DNA of 64,000 nucleotides, from contig NZ_CP097291.1 in NCBI RefSeq assembly GCF_027595165.1, positions 1,054,001 to 1,118,000 of the forward strand, given 5' to 3'. Positions 1-9,040 of the stretch are shown here, one piece after another. The stretch is from Providencia sp. PROV188. Lineage in GTDB: Bacteria; Pseudomonadota; Gammaproteobacteria; Enterobacterales; Enterobacteriaceae. The notes beneath the pieces were generated by a model. It saw only the letters and a list, made by a program, of their open reading frames with translations, made no database searches and was not told the origin of the DNA. Both the position numbers and the translations under genes were made by a program. Numbering within the stretch: the stretch's first letter is position 1; the number at the start of each line of letters is the position of its first letter.

Positions 1-301
1 TATCCACTGGGTAAGTGCAGCACATGCACTGCCAGCGGAGATTCGTCTGTATGACCGCCTGTTTACTGTACCAAACCCAGCAGCCGAAGATGATTTCTTA
101 TCAGTGCTGAACCCAGAATCTCTGGTTATTCGCCAAGGTTTTGTTGAACCAAGCCTGCGCGATGCACCAGCAGAAAAAGCGTACCAGTTTGAGCGTGAAG
201 GTTACTTCTGCGCAGATAACAAACTGAGCAGTGCGGATAAGCTGGTGTTTAACCGTACGGTTGGGTTGCGTGATACGTGGGCTAAGATTGAGTCTAACTA
301 A
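1..301 (+). CDS. glnS: Glutaminyl-tRNA synthetase, C-terminal part
   Basis: This is the last 99 codons of glutamine-tRNA ligase, which charges tRNA-Gln with glutamine in the cytoplasm. The frame is open from base 2 and ends at TAA 299-301. The translated segment matches the C-terminal anticodon-binding beta-barrel of E. coli GlnS almost residue for residue, including [24 protein letters not shown] and the terminal [13 protein letters not shown]. The gene is truncated only by the window edge. An ERIC array begins at the stop codon, so the mRNA 3' end would carry ERIC hairpins. Identification is firm; the catalytic Rossmann domain is outside the window. Confidence 0.96.
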   Translation, partial: IHWVSAAHALPAEIRLYDRLFTVPNPAAEDDFLSVLNPESLVIRQGFVEPSLRDAPAEKAYQFEREGYFCADNKLSSADKLVFNRTVGLRDTWAKIESN

Positions 302-605
302 ATCCTCGTCATACTTCGCGCTGTAGCGGCGTTGGCTGCATTCGCTAACCCTAGTCACATAACTTATGTATGTTCCTAGGGATTAGCTGAATCCTCGTCA
401 TACTTCGCGCTGTAGCGGCGTTGGCTGCATTCGCTAACCCTAGTCACATAACTTATGTATGTTCCTAGGGATTAGCTGAATCCTCGTCATACTTCGCGCT
501 GTAGCGGCGTTGGCTGCACTCACTAACCCTAGTCACATACTTATGTATGCTCCTAGGGATTAGCTCATTTGCCGCCTTGCTACAACGCGAATTATTTAGA
601 GGATT
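301..605. repeat. Tandem ERIC array (two 89-bp truncated units plus one full unit)
   Basis: Three head-to-tail ERIC elements start at 301, 390 and 479, an 89-bp period. The first two units look identical and stop after the GGGATTAGCT segment, lacking the distal roughly 38 bp. The third continues through TTTGCCGCCTTGC and GCGAATTATTTAGAG to about 605, giving the canonical length near 127 bp. Each carries the palindromic core CCCTAGTCACATA...TCCTAGGG. ERICs are non-coding elements usually found in transcribed intergenic regions of enterobacteria. The tandem truncated arrangement is unusual. Confidence 0.88.
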
Positions 606-641
606 GCTGAGATAGGTTTAAAAACAGCCTAAAAACAGCCT

Positions 642-673
642 AAAAAAAGACCTCCAATTACTGGGGTTTTTTT
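642..673. terminator. Bidirectional intrinsic terminator
   Basis: An A-tract, a short stem (ACCTC with GGGGT, extended by A/T pairing) and a run of seven T form a terminator readable on both strands. It lies between the ERIC array after glnS and the 3' end of the convergent esterase gene, so it probably serves both. Confidence 0.6.
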
Positions 674-699
674 GATGTGACTGATCACCCACAGAAGAT

Positions 700-2262
700 T
701 CAACGTTGGTTTGTGAAGTCTTTCAATCCATAGACCAATGCTTCTACCCAAGCTGCATAATCATGACCACTTGACCATGAATGGAAGCTGGTTTTGTAGT
801 GTTTATCTCGCAAAACATATTCAAGCTCTTGGCTATTAAGCCAAATGCCGCCATCAGTACCTTGGTTTTCAAATAACCCTGCTTGTATCCAGAAACTGAT
901 CGGATAATGCGGCGATTGCTGATATTGACGAGTTAACCATCCTGGCTTTTCACCTTCAGGCGCCCACCAGTATGAGCCTGATAGGCTCAGCACATGACGA
1001 AATTGGTTTGGATATCGCAATGCGACCCAGGATGATGCCAATCCTCCATAACTTGCGCCAGCCACAATCGTCTTTTCATTATTTATTTCAATACCATTTT
1101 TGCTCACCCAAGGTAGTAGTTCCAGTGCCATAAAATCAGCAAAAGCTTGATTTGGAGGGAGTTCCTTGGAGCGACGTTTACTATCCAAACTATCTATAAA
1201 GACAATATTAATCGGGGGTAATTGATGATTAGCAATCAAACCATCAATTACATTGGCGGTGTGATATTTATCCTGCCAAATTTGACCATCAAACAAAAAT
1301 AATGTCCAACTAACAGGTGTTGTCGCTTTTGGGCGATAAAGAATGATTTCCCGACTATTTCCAAGGAAATTACTTTTTAATGTATGTCGAGTCAAAGAGC
1401 CATGGCGTATAGGCTGTTTCATTGTATCGCGGGTAAAATACCGTGAGGGTTTTAAATCAAGTAAAGATGAAGTGTTCCACTTATCATCATTTTCTATACT
1501 CATAGTCGTGGGATTTAAAGGATCGGCTTGTGCAGTGACCAAAATCGCACGGCGTTGTTCACGCGCATTGCCATCTACTTTAGGAACGTCAGGTGCCAAT
1601 TGATATTGCATACGCGTATCAGCGGGTACCACATAGCTGCGAAACCAAACATCGGAGTCACCCAGTTTAAACATGGGATCATGATCGCCTGCCGGAGACC
1701 CTAAAATAAACACATTACCACGTGCTGCACGCCACAAAAAAGTGACTCGTTTATGAGATGTATCTACGGGTTCAATTAAAGGCGTACCGATGAGTTGCTG
1801 TTTTTTCCAAAATGCATCTGTTGTTCCTCCTGCTGCCAGCTCCTTTGCGAGTTGCTGTAAAGTAGGACTGACTGGATCAAGTTTTCGCATGCGATTGAGT
1901 GGCTGAGTTTCTGTCACTTGCCAGTTAAACTGCCATTCGCTACCGCTATTTCCATATAACATTAATGATGAAACTTGCCCTGCCGGGGATGAAAAAAGTA
2001 GCGATTTTTCTCCATCAGCAGGTCCTGCTTCCAATAATGTGCGTAAATGATGGTTTTGCTGGTCGAGTAATTGTGCTCCTGTTGCCCCTTTTAGTGTGGC
2101 AGCAATATAGTTTTCATTAAGCGCTGGAAGCACAAAGCAAACCTTACCCTCGGTATCAAATATGCCTTCCTGAACCCCTTGGAGAGGCAGTTCGTTGCAA
2201 GGAGCGGCTATTGCGGGTGCTGCACTCAAAGCGACCATTACGTAAAGCAAAACAGACTTCAT
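700..2262 (-). CDS. Exported enterochelin-esterase-like hydrolase (Fes/IroE type)
   Basis: The 520-residue protein begins with a signal peptide (about 1-20, ending AIAA), so it is predicted to be periplasmic. Residues about 40-120 form a beta-rich N-terminal segment. Residues about 148-190 resemble the Fes N-terminal domain (FWKKQQ, PLIEPVD, RVTFLWRA), and about 290-515 form the alpha/beta-hydrolase esterase domain. The nucleophile elbow GASYGG places Ser404, and SSGHDY offers His500 as catalytic His. Fes-family enzymes hydrolyse ferric enterobactin-type trilactones to release iron. It lies 90 bp downstream of a siderophore receptor on the same strand, consistent with joint iron acquisition. 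E. coli Fes is shorter and cytoplasmic; export recalls IroE. Substrate is inferred. Confidence 0.8.
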   Translation of the reverse strand: MKSVLLYVMVALSAAPAIAAPCNELPLQGVQEGIFDTEGKVCFVLPALNENYIAATLKGATGAQLLDQQNHHLRTLLEAGPADGEKSLLFSSPAGQVSSLMLYGNSGSEWQFNWQVTETQPLNRMRKLDPVSPTLQQLAKELAAGGTTDAFWKKQQLIGTPLIEPVDTSHKRVTFLWRAARGNVFILGSPAGDHDPMFKLGDSDVWFRSYVVPADTRMQYQLAPDVPKVDGNAREQRRAILVTAQADPLNPTTMSIENDDKWNTSSLLDLKPSRYFTRDTMKQPIRHGSLTRHTLKSNFLGNSREIILYRPKATTPVSWTLFLFDGQIWQDKYHTANVIDGLIANHQLPPINIVFIDSLDSKRRSKELPPNQAFADFMALELLPWVSKNGIEINNEKTIVAGASYGGLASSWVALRYPNQFRHVLSLSGSYWWAPEGEKPGWLTRQYQQSPHYPISFWIQAGLFENQGTDGGIWLNSQELEYVLRDKHYKTSFHSWSSGHDYAAWVEALVYGLKDFTNQR

Positions 2263-2305
2263 GAGCCCTCACTTTCAAGTTAATCTTTATTATCAATGGG
2301 ATAAC

Positions 2306-2336
2306 AAAGGCTACATCTCAATTTGATATAGCCTTT
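2306..2336 (-). terminator. Hairpin between receptor and esterase genes
   Basis: AAAGGCTA (2306-2313) and TAGCCTTT (2329-2336) form an 8-bp stem after the receptor stop codon. On the minus strand it is followed only by a weak TTTGTTAT tract. It may terminate or attenuate receptor transcription and lower esterase expression. Confidence 0.4.
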
Positions 2337-2352
2337 ATTCTTACTCTTTGTT

Positions 2353-4473
2353 TTACCAAGCGTAATCAAACGTGACAGTACCAGTACGGCCTATGCCATA
2401 AAAGCAGGCATCACTCATACCACAGGATGAAACATAATGTTTATCCATTAAGTTATTCACGTTTAACTGTATCGTTGCGCCTTTCAAAGAGGGCGAAATA
2501 TTGGAAAGTTCATAGCCAATCATCGCATCGTAAAGCGTTACCCCAGGCACAGAAAAGCTATTATCCGCCCCTGCTTTGCTGGAACCGATATAGCGCACTC
2601 CCGCTCCCGCTTTCAGTCCATTCAGCATTCCTGAGTTCTCTTCATATTGCCCCCAGACAGAGGCCATATTTTTAGGAATACGAGGAAATTCTTTTCCTTT
2701 TTCCGCACTGTTTGATGTTTCAAGCACTTTGGTTTTGGTATATGAATATGCTGCTGTAACGGCAAATTTATCGGTAAGCTTACTGTTTATCTGGGCTTCC
2801 ACACCTTTACTTTCCCCCTTGCCGATTAGCGTCATATAACCTAATTCAGAGTCGTATTTAGGAATGTTTTTTTGCTCGATATGATAGAGAGATAAGGTCG
2901 CCAGCGTTTTTTGGTCAGGAGTGAGGTACTTGATACCGATTTCTGTTTGTTTTGCTGTTTTAGGATCAAACGGCTTACTTTCTGGCTTTCTGTTGGTTGC
3001 AAGATTTGGCTCAAAAGAGGTGCTGTAGCTAATATAAGGGGAAATACCGTTATCAAATGAGTATAACAATCCAACTAAGCCTGTTAATTTGCCATCATTT
3101 TGTTGTGACCTGTCACTGATCGTTCTGTCTATCGTTTTGACTTCAATCCAGTCATACCGAGTGCTAGCTAATAAGTTCCAGTTATTCCATTCGATTTGGT
3201 CTTGAATATAAATACCGATTTGATCGCTTTTTTGCAGCTGGTCGGTGAATAGTGTCTGCTTGGATTCATCAATTTTCTGGTATTGGGGGTTACGCCAATC
3301 AATATCATAATTGCCGTTTCTGTCACGCCAAAACTGTTTGTCCTCTTTAGTCCATTTGTAATCGACGCCGACTAATAGTGTTTGATAAAGCCCCCCATTA
3401 TCAATGTCGAAATTTAAATGGGTATCAACGCCAAATGTATTGAGTTTCGTTTTTTCGTGCTGAGCCATTCGTTTTAGTACATAAGGATAGTTTTTAGCTT
3501 CACTTGCTAAGGTGTTAAATACTAAGTAATTATATTTTTCATCAATTTCTGCGTAGCGTGCTTTTTGTACCAATGAAATTTTATCACTAAAATTGTGTTC
3601 AAATTCATACCCGATACTATGTTGTTTTTGTTTGGAAATATTATAGTCAGGATTGCTTATGTTGAAGTCTTGCGGAATTTTTCCTTCCGGGGTTGATTCA
3701 ATCGTGCCAACTTTAGGAAGAAAATTTCGGTAACCATTTTTCGGTGAGTTTTGTAAGTAAGCCAGAAGAGTGAAAGTAGTGTCTTCATTTAGGAATGATA
3801 TGGCGGGAGCGATGGCATATTTTTCTTCTTCATAGTCTCGAACCTGAGTGTCTTTCTTTTTTGCTAGGCCATTTAAACGGTAGAGGATATTTCCATCATC
3901 CGTTAGCTTGCCACCCAGATCAAAAAATCCTTCCGTTTTATTTCGATTACCGACCCGTAACTGAATTTTATTGATGCTCTGCGCGGTTGGTTTTTTGCTT
4001 GTCATGGCAATAACCCCACCAGGGCTTATTTGCCCATACTGCACAGATGCCGGTCCTTTAATCATCTCAATTCTGTCTAGAAACCAAGGCTCGGTTGTGC
4101 CCATGGACGAGGACGCATTTCCGCCAAAAGGAATGCCATCTAGAATTTTGTTCGCATAATCAAAACCGCGACTGAATACCTCATCATTACGATTTGAATC
4201 ACCACGGTATTCGGTAACTACACCTGGTGTATACCTCAGTGCATCCACAACGGTTTCTGCCGCTCTGTTTTCTATTTGGGTTTTGGTCACCACATTCACC
4301 GTCTGTGGTATTTTCATTATCTGAGTTTCATTCTTCGTTGCAGAAGAAGTCGTTGTTGCAGTATATGAATCACTTGAGCTTGGTGTAGTCACAACCAGAA
4401 CATCAGTTGCTGAAGCAGCGAATGGCGAAACTATTAACAGTGATAGCGCTGATAGCTTATTTTTATTTAACAT
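2353..4473 (-). CDS. TonB-dependent siderophore receptor, FhuA/FoxA-like
   Basis: This 706-residue outer-membrane receptor has a signal peptide (about 1-22, ending AASA), a TonB-box-like DVLVV near residues 24-28, a plug domain (IPQTVNVVTK, ALRYTPGVV, RGFDYANKILDGIP, IKGPASVQYGQISPGG) and a beta-barrel ending in aromatic FDYAW. The plug wording and C-terminal NNLMDKHYVSSC with a paired later Cys resemble hydroxamate receptors such as FhuA/FoxA. It would import a ferric siderophore using TonB energy. The neighbouring esterase would instead suggest an ester-backbone catecholate, so the ligand is uncertain. Two Fur-box matches lie about 300 bp upstream, suggesting iron repression and a long leader. 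Confidence 0.85.
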   Translation of the reverse strand: MLNKNKLSALSLLIVSPFAASATDVLVVTTPSSSDSYTATTTSSATKNETQIMKIPQTVNVVTKTQIENRAAETVVDALRYTPGVVTEYRGDSNRNDEVFSRGFDYANKILDGIPFGGNASSSMGTTEPWFLDRIEMIKGPASVQYGQISPGGVIAMTSKKPTAQSINKIQLRVGNRNKTEGFFDLGGKLTDDGNILYRLNGLAKKKDTQVRDYEEEKYAIAPAISFLNEDTTFTLLAYLQNSPKNGYRNFLPKVGTIESTPEGKIPQDFNISNPDYNISKQKQHSIGYEFEHNFSDKISLVQKARYAEIDEKYNYLVFNTLASEAKNYPYVLKRMAQHEKTKLNTFGVDTHLNFDIDNGGLYQTLLVGVDYKWTKEDKQFWRDRNGNYDIDWRNPQYQKIDESKQTLFTDQLQKSDQIGIYIQDQIEWNNWNLLASTRYDWIEVKTIDRTISDRSQQNDGKLTGLVGLLYSFDNGISPYISYSTSFEPNLATNRKPESKPFDPKTAKQTEIGIKYLTPDQKTLATLSLYHIEQKNIPKYDSELGYMTLIGKGESKGVEAQINSKLTDKFAVTAAYSYTKTKVLETSNSAEKGKEFPRIPKNMASVWGQYEENSGMLNGLKAGAGVRYIGSSKAGADNSFSVPGVTLYDAMIGYELSNISPSLKGATIQLNVNNLMDKHYVSSCGMSDACFYGIGRTGTVTFDYAW

Positions 4474-4774
4474 AGCAATACCTGTTCATCCCTATTTTCA
4501 ACGTGAAATTTAAGACGGTATGGAAACCTAGCAGTGCAAGTTTTCACACGATGGATATTTTTTGATTTGGTCAGGAGGGGATAAAAGTGAGTTTTTCTTT
4601 TACCGTTCATACTTACACCGATGTATTCTTCGACATCTCTGGCGTAAATATATCTGAATTAAATCAATGTGCTCTCAATGTGAAAATGTAAAGTTTTTAG
4701 ATGAAAAACATATAGATGTGCAAGCTAATACATTAGCGTTCTATTATTTTCAAACTTTAACTCCGTATTCTATA

Positions 4775-4821
4775 TGATAATAATAATCATTTAAATATTA
4801 TATGATAATAATAATCATTAA
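4775..4821. promoter_or_regulatory. Two tandem Fur-box-like sites
   Basis: TGATAATAATAATCATTTA (4775-4793) and TGATAATAATAATCATTAA (4803-4821) each closely match the Fur consensus GATAATGATAATCATTATC, and a partial third match follows near 4830. TATAAT-like hexamers on the minus strand lie within the pair. The sites are about 300 bp upstream of the receptor start, implying a leader near 290 nt or an extra short transcript. I see no convincing gene in the rest of 4474-5133. Confidence 0.7.
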
Positions 4822-5027
4822 GAATAACTTATGATAATTAATCAGTTTTTTATGTTTTAGAAAGTCAGCATTTCAATCAAATTGCTTTTTGAACAATGAG
4901 GCAACTATCAACTCATTTCATCAGCACATCTAATGCTTCGGCCTACATAGGGTTATAAGATTCGGATTGTGATTCTGATTGGCAGATATATTGGGTCAGG
5001 AAAATGGGGTTTCTCGATCGTGAAAAA

Positions 5028-5113
5028 GGCGCTTTCATTATCAGAGGTGTAAGGCGGGTCACGAAAGACAGCGACATAATGAAGCGCCCGCTAGCTATTG
5101 GGAGCGCTTTATT
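5028..5113. other. Overlapping alternative hairpins downstream of yfeK
   Basis: A long inverted repeat pairs GGCGCTTTCATTAT (5028-5041) with ATAATGAAGCGCC (5076-5088), one base bulged. The right arm also overlaps a second hairpin formed by AAGCGCCC and GGGAGCGCTT (about 5081-5111). The two folds are mutually exclusive. They lie just past the stop of the minus-strand yfeK gene and could be its 3' end. The downstream T-run is weak, so this is not a textbook terminator. Confidence 0.45.
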
Positions 5114-5133
5114 AATCGGGGGGATAGAGCGGG

Positions 5134-5529
5134 TTATTTGGCTGGTTTATCGACGTTATTTTTCAGTAAATCATGCAGATACTGATTGGCGCTGGTGACT
5201 TTACCTTGGGCATCGGTGACTCGGTACTCTTCTCCGGTGATAGAAGATTTTGATGCCACATTGTCAATAAACTGCTCTGTTGTCTGTAAGCGCTTTTCAG
5301 TTTTACCCAGCTTTAATCGTAAATGGGATTCAGCTTCTGGTGCAGAATGACCGGAACCATTACGCGTGAAGGTTAAATTCTGCTGCTTACCCAACTCCGT
5401 TAACAACGCTTCAGTACGCGTTTTCTCTTCAGGGCTTAGCGCAAGGGCTTTGGTGGTGACGAAAATAGTTAAAAAAATCACTAAGATGGAAGCAAAACGG
5501 CGAGAGGCTTGAGTCAGTAACGATTGCAC
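5134..5529 (-). CDS. yfeK: YfeK-like exported protein (DUF5329)
   Basis: The protein has 131 residues with a hydrophobic N-terminal export signal (about 12-30, ending ALA) and a small soluble domain of unknown function. LTFTRNGSGHSAPEAESHLR, LGKTEKRLQTTEQFID and KSSITGEEY correspond closely to E. coli YfeK, a DUF5329 member of about the same length. The start is GTG at 5529, preceded by GGAG at suitable spacing. It follows kdpE on the same strand after about 115 bp but is not part of the usual kdp operon. No catalytic residues are evident. Its biochemical role is unknown to me. Confidence 0.75.
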   Translation of the reverse strand: MQSLLTQASRRFASILVIFLTIFVTTKALALSPEEKTRTEALLTELGKQQNLTFTRNGSGHSAPEAESHLRLKLGKTEKRLQTTEQFIDNVASKSSITGEEYRVTDAQGKVTSANQYLHDLLKNNVDKPAK

Positions 5530-5644
5530 AGGAAACGCTCCGATAAGTTAAGATTGGAGAGATTATAGGCAGCCGTGATGAATAAACTATCAGTAATAGT
5601 CTGAGAATCACGCTTTAAGACAAACTTAGGTTTTAAGGTATCAG

Positions 5645-6328
5645 TTAAGGCATAAAACGGTAGCCAATTCCCGTTTCAGTTAAAAGATGTACGGGGCGTG
5701 CAGGGTCATTTTCCAACTTCTGGCGTAAATGCCCCATATAAATGCGTAGATAATGATTATGTTCGACGTAACTCGGTCCCCAGACTTGTAGCAACAAATG
5801 GCGCTGAGTGAGCACTTTTCCGCTATTGGCAACGAGTTCACTGAGTAGGCGAAATTCAATCGGGGTGAGGTGCAACTCTTCACTGCCTTTAGTCACGATG
5901 CGGTTGATAAAATCCACCGTAACATCGCCAAATTGAAAAGTAGGGCTTTCTTGACCCGCTTTACCAAAACGGCGTAAAGCGACTCGGACACGGGCGAGCA
6001 ACTCACTAATACCAAAAGGTTTCGTCAAATAATCATCGGCACCCGCATCGAGAGCGGCCACTTTCTGGGACTCTTCTTCACGAGCAGAAAGTACGATCAA
6101 CGGAATACTGCTCCATTGGCGTAAATCACGGATCAAATCCAATCCATCACCATCAGGTAATCCGAGATCTAAAATCACTAAATCAGGCTGACGAGTGCCT
6201 GCTTCTATGAGCCCTCGCTGGTAATTTTCAGCTTCAAAAATTTTCCAGCCTTCACCCTCCAACGCTAATCGAACAAAGCGGCGGATCTCTTTTTCATCTT
6301 CAATGATCAGGATTTGATGGGAACTCAC
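5645..6328 (-). CDS. kdpE: KdpE response regulator
   Basis: This OmpR-type regulator of 227 residues activates kdpFABC when phosphorylated by KdpD. The receiver domain (about 1-120) shows the acidic pocket DE near 11-12, the phospho-acceptor Asp54 in VILDLGLPDG, Thr/Ser in LIVLSA and Lys in YLTKPFG. The C-terminal winged-helix DNA-binding domain includes LTPIEFRLL and VWGPSYVEHNHYLRIYMGHL. It starts 16 bp after kdpD and is the last kdp gene. Its likely target site is seen upstream of kdpF at 13588-13615. Confidence 0.97.
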   Translation of the reverse strand: MSSHQILIIEDEKEIRRFVRLALEGEGWKIFEAENYQRGLIEAGTRQPDLVILDLGLPDGDGLDLIRDLRQWSSIPLIVLSAREEESQKVAALDAGADDYLTKPFGISELLARVRVALRRFGKAGQESPTFQFGDVTVDFINRIVTKGSEELHLTPIEFRLLSELVANSGKVLTQRHLLLQVWGPSYVEHNHYLRIYMGHLRQKLENDPARPVHLLTETGIGYRFMP

Positions 6329-6344
6329 AGTTTGCTAGGTGCTC

Positions 6345-9032
6345 CTAAATTTCGTTTTCAATTTCAGGTAATGGCTTTAACGGCAAAATAAAATGGAAGC
6401 TGGCGCCACCTTTTTCATTATTTTCAGCCCAAATTTCCCCTTCATGGAGATGGATAATAGCACGACAGATAGCTAAACCTAAGCCAACTCCCGGAATTGC
6501 TGATTCTTTTTGTGCGCGGGAAAATTTATCGAAAATGGTTTTTTCTTGCCCATCGGGAATGGCATTGCTGGCATCCCACACTTCGATATGAGCTTTTTGT
6601 GATTCGATAGACGCTCTAATACCAATCGGAGTATCGCTATCACTGTATTTTATGGCATTTTCGAGCAAGTTAATGATGACGCGCTCAATCAAGTTACCGT
6701 CACAATACAAGAGTAAATCGGCTGGAATATCAATATCAAGTGGGTGACTATCTAAAGTGTAGTCCAAGATGCGAACTGCGCTGCTCGTAATTTCTTGCAG
6801 AGATTCCCATTCCAAATTGGGGTGGATCCCCCCAGATTGTAAGCGAGCCATATCCAATAAATTATTCACTAATCGCGAAGTGCTTAATACCTGTTGGCGC
6901 ATCTGGCTGACTTGTGCGGTGAGCGGTGAATTTTCGGCTGATAACTCCAGCATCAAAATTTCGCTTTGACCAAATAAAACAGTCAGTGGCGTTTTGAGGT
7001 CATGGGATAGGGCTGCCAGCAGTGAATTTCGTAATTGCTCCCGTTCAACATCCAATTTGGCTCTTTCTGCTTGTTTGGTCAGTTGCAGGCGGGAAAGGCT
7101 ACTGGCGATTAACCCGGTAAAGGTTTGCAGCATACGTTGCTGCTCGGGGATCAATAATTGGCGAATATTACGCGGCTCAATGGCGAGCACGGCAAGGGTT
7201 TCATCCGCCGTTGTGATAGGCTGTAATTGGTACGGCACGCTGGGAAGTGTGTCCGTCCCTGCACCAGCGGGCTGGCGCTTATCAAAGCTCCATTTTGCGA
7301 TAGCTTTGTCGATTTGCAACTGGCTATAACCTTCGCACTGTAATGGCGTCAGTTGGTTATTTTCATCAGGGAGTAACAAACAGGTTTTTGCCTGAAATGC
7401 ATTGTTTAAAAAGTGATAGCCTGTTTTGCCGATATCTTCCGTGCTGAGGGCTTGACCTAGCTCTTTGGTCATTTCATATAAATGGCGCGTGCGTTGTTCT
7501 CGATAACGCGCAATTCTTGCCTGGTAGCGCATACCCGCGGTGAGATTCCCGACAACCACCCCCACAATCAGCATCACAGTGAACGTAACCAGATACTGCA
7601 TATCCATAATTGCTAATGAAAAATGGGGCTGAACGAAAAATAAATCGAAACTGATCACGTTGACTAACGCGGCGAAAACAGAAGGGCGACGACCGTAAAA
7701 TAGCGCGACTAATACCACGCCCAATAAATAGAGAGTGACTAAGTTGGCTTTATCCAGTGCCAATAAGAAGGTTCGAGAGAATAGGGTGATGGCTGCACAC
7801 ATGGCGATCGCCATTAAATAGCCATTGACATCAGAGCGCCATTTTTCGGTAAACGGCTTTCTTTCTGGCTCTTTATCCCAATCGCTTTTTTCTTCAAGGG
7901 CGACAATGATCAAATCTAAATCAGGTCCGAGTTTACCGAGTCTATCGGCAAAACCTTGGTGTAAATTGAATTTATACCATTTGCGGTGTTTATCGCGTCG
8001 GCCGATCAAAATTTTACCGAGATTATGTTCCCGTGCGTAGCGCAAAATGGCTTTTTCTTCATTAGGATCAGAAAGCGTGGTGGTTTCTGCACCTAAATCT
8101 TGAGCTAACCTCAAGGCTTTTAAAATGGCACGGCGCTGATTTTCAGGAAGTTGGTGTAATGTTGGCGTCTCTACATACACCGCATGCCAAACACTGCCGA
8201 ACTTAGCGGCAAGGCGAGCAGCAGCGCGAACCAGTTTTTCATTGCCCGTATTATGCCCGATACACAGGAGTAACCCATCGCGGGTATGCCAAACGGGGGC
8301 TTCACCTTTACCATCGCGAAATTCACGCATTTGATCATCAACGCGATCAGCCGTGCGGCGCAGGGCTAATTCCCGTAAAGCAATTAAGTTACCTTTACGG
8401 AAGAAATGCTCGATAGCACGTTCAGCTTGCCCCGGAATATACACTTTGCCTTCTTTTAAACGTTGGCGAAGGTCATCTGGAGGCAAATCCACTAAAACCA
8501 CTTCATTGGCGGCATCAAAAATATGGTCAGGCACCGTTTCACGCACGCGGATACCGGTGATGCTGCCGACAATGTCATTTAAGCTTTCAATATGTTGAAC
8601 GTTAACGGTGGTGAGAACGTCAATACCTGCATCCAGTAATTCTTCGACATCTTGCCAGCGTTTAGGGTGGCGGCTGCCATTTGGATTACTGAAGGCAAGT
8701 TCATCCATCAAGATAATGGCAGGATGCCTTGCCAATGCAGCATCAATATCGAAGGCGTGCAGACGACGCCCTCGATGGCTGATTTTTAATGGAGGAAGTT
8801 GAGGGAGCCCATCCAGTAGCGCGGCGGTTTCTTCTCGTTCATGAGTTTCGACCACGCCAATCAGCACATCTAACCCTTGTGCTCGAAGGCGTTGTGCTTC
8901 TTGCAACATGGCGTAAGTTTTCCCGACACCAGCACAAGCACCGAAGAAAATCTTAAGTTTGCCACGTCCACTTTCGTTTGCCTTTACCAACAGGTCATCT
9001 GGGTTTGGGCGGATAGGCTCCTGATTATTCAT
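6345..9032 (-). CDS. kdpD: KdpD sensor histidine kinase
   Basis: The 895-residue membrane kinase senses K+ limitation and phosphorylates KdpE. The N-terminal KdpD domain has Walker A GACAGVGKT (31-39). A universal-stress-protein-like segment follows (about 250-370, GRRDKHRKWY), then four membrane helices (about 400-500), a GAF-like region, the dimerisation/phosphoacceptor helix ALSHDLKTPL (about 670) and the ATPase lobe with NLLENAIKYS and GVGLGLAI. Length equals the E. coli protein (894). The start ATG is 8 bp after the kdpC stop, so they are cotranscribed. All catalytic motifs are intact. Confidence 0.97.
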   Translation of the reverse strand: MNNQEPIRPNPDDLLVKANESGRGKLKIFFGACAGVGKTYAMLQEAQRLRAQGLDVLIGVVETHEREETAALLDGLPQLPPLKISHRGRRLHAFDIDAALARHPAIILMDELAFSNPNGSRHPKRWQDVEELLDAGIDVLTTVNVQHIESLNDIVGSITGIRVRETVPDHIFDAANEVVLVDLPPDDLRQRLKEGKVYIPGQAERAIEHFFRKGNLIALRELALRRTADRVDDQMREFRDGKGEAPVWHTRDGLLLCIGHNTGNEKLVRAAARLAAKFGSVWHAVYVETPTLHQLPENQRRAILKALRLAQDLGAETTTLSDPNEEKAILRYAREHNLGKILIGRRDKHRKWYKFNLHQGFADRLGKLGPDLDLIIVALEEKSDWDKEPERKPFTEKWRSDVNGYLMAIAMCAAITLFSRTFLLALDKANLVTLYLLGVVLVALFYGRRPSVFAALVNVISFDLFFVQPHFSLAIMDMQYLVTFTVMLIVGVVVGNLTAGMRYQARIARYREQRTRHLYEMTKELGQALSTEDIGKTGYHFLNNAFQAKTCLLLPDENNQLTPLQCEGYSQLQIDKAIAKWSFDKRQPAGAGTDTLPSVPYQLQPITTADETLAVLAIEPRNIRQLLIPEQQRMLQTFTGLIASSLSRLQLTKQAERAKLDVEREQLRNSLLAALSHDLKTPLTVLFGQSEILMLELSAENSPLTAQVSQMRQQVLSTSRLVNNLLDMARLQSGGIHPNLEWESLQEITSSAVRILDYTLDSHPLDIDIPADLLLYCDGNLIERVIINLLENAIKYSDSDTPIGIRASIESQKAHIEVWDASNAIPDGQEKTIFDKFSRAQKESAIPGVGLGLAICRAIIHLHEGEIWAENNEKGGASFHFILPLKPLPEIENEI

Positions 9033-9040
9033 AACTGACC

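Noticed and set aside
4680..4770. RyhB-like sRNA next to the Fur boxes
   Set aside because: The sequence lacks the RyhB core and an intrinsic terminator. Only the promoter side is suggestive.
5004..5198. 64-codon plus-strand ORF between the Fur boxes and yfeK
   Set aside because: It overlaps the 3' end of yfeK, covers the inverted repeats, has no clear ribosome site and resembles no known protein. The openness is likely chance.
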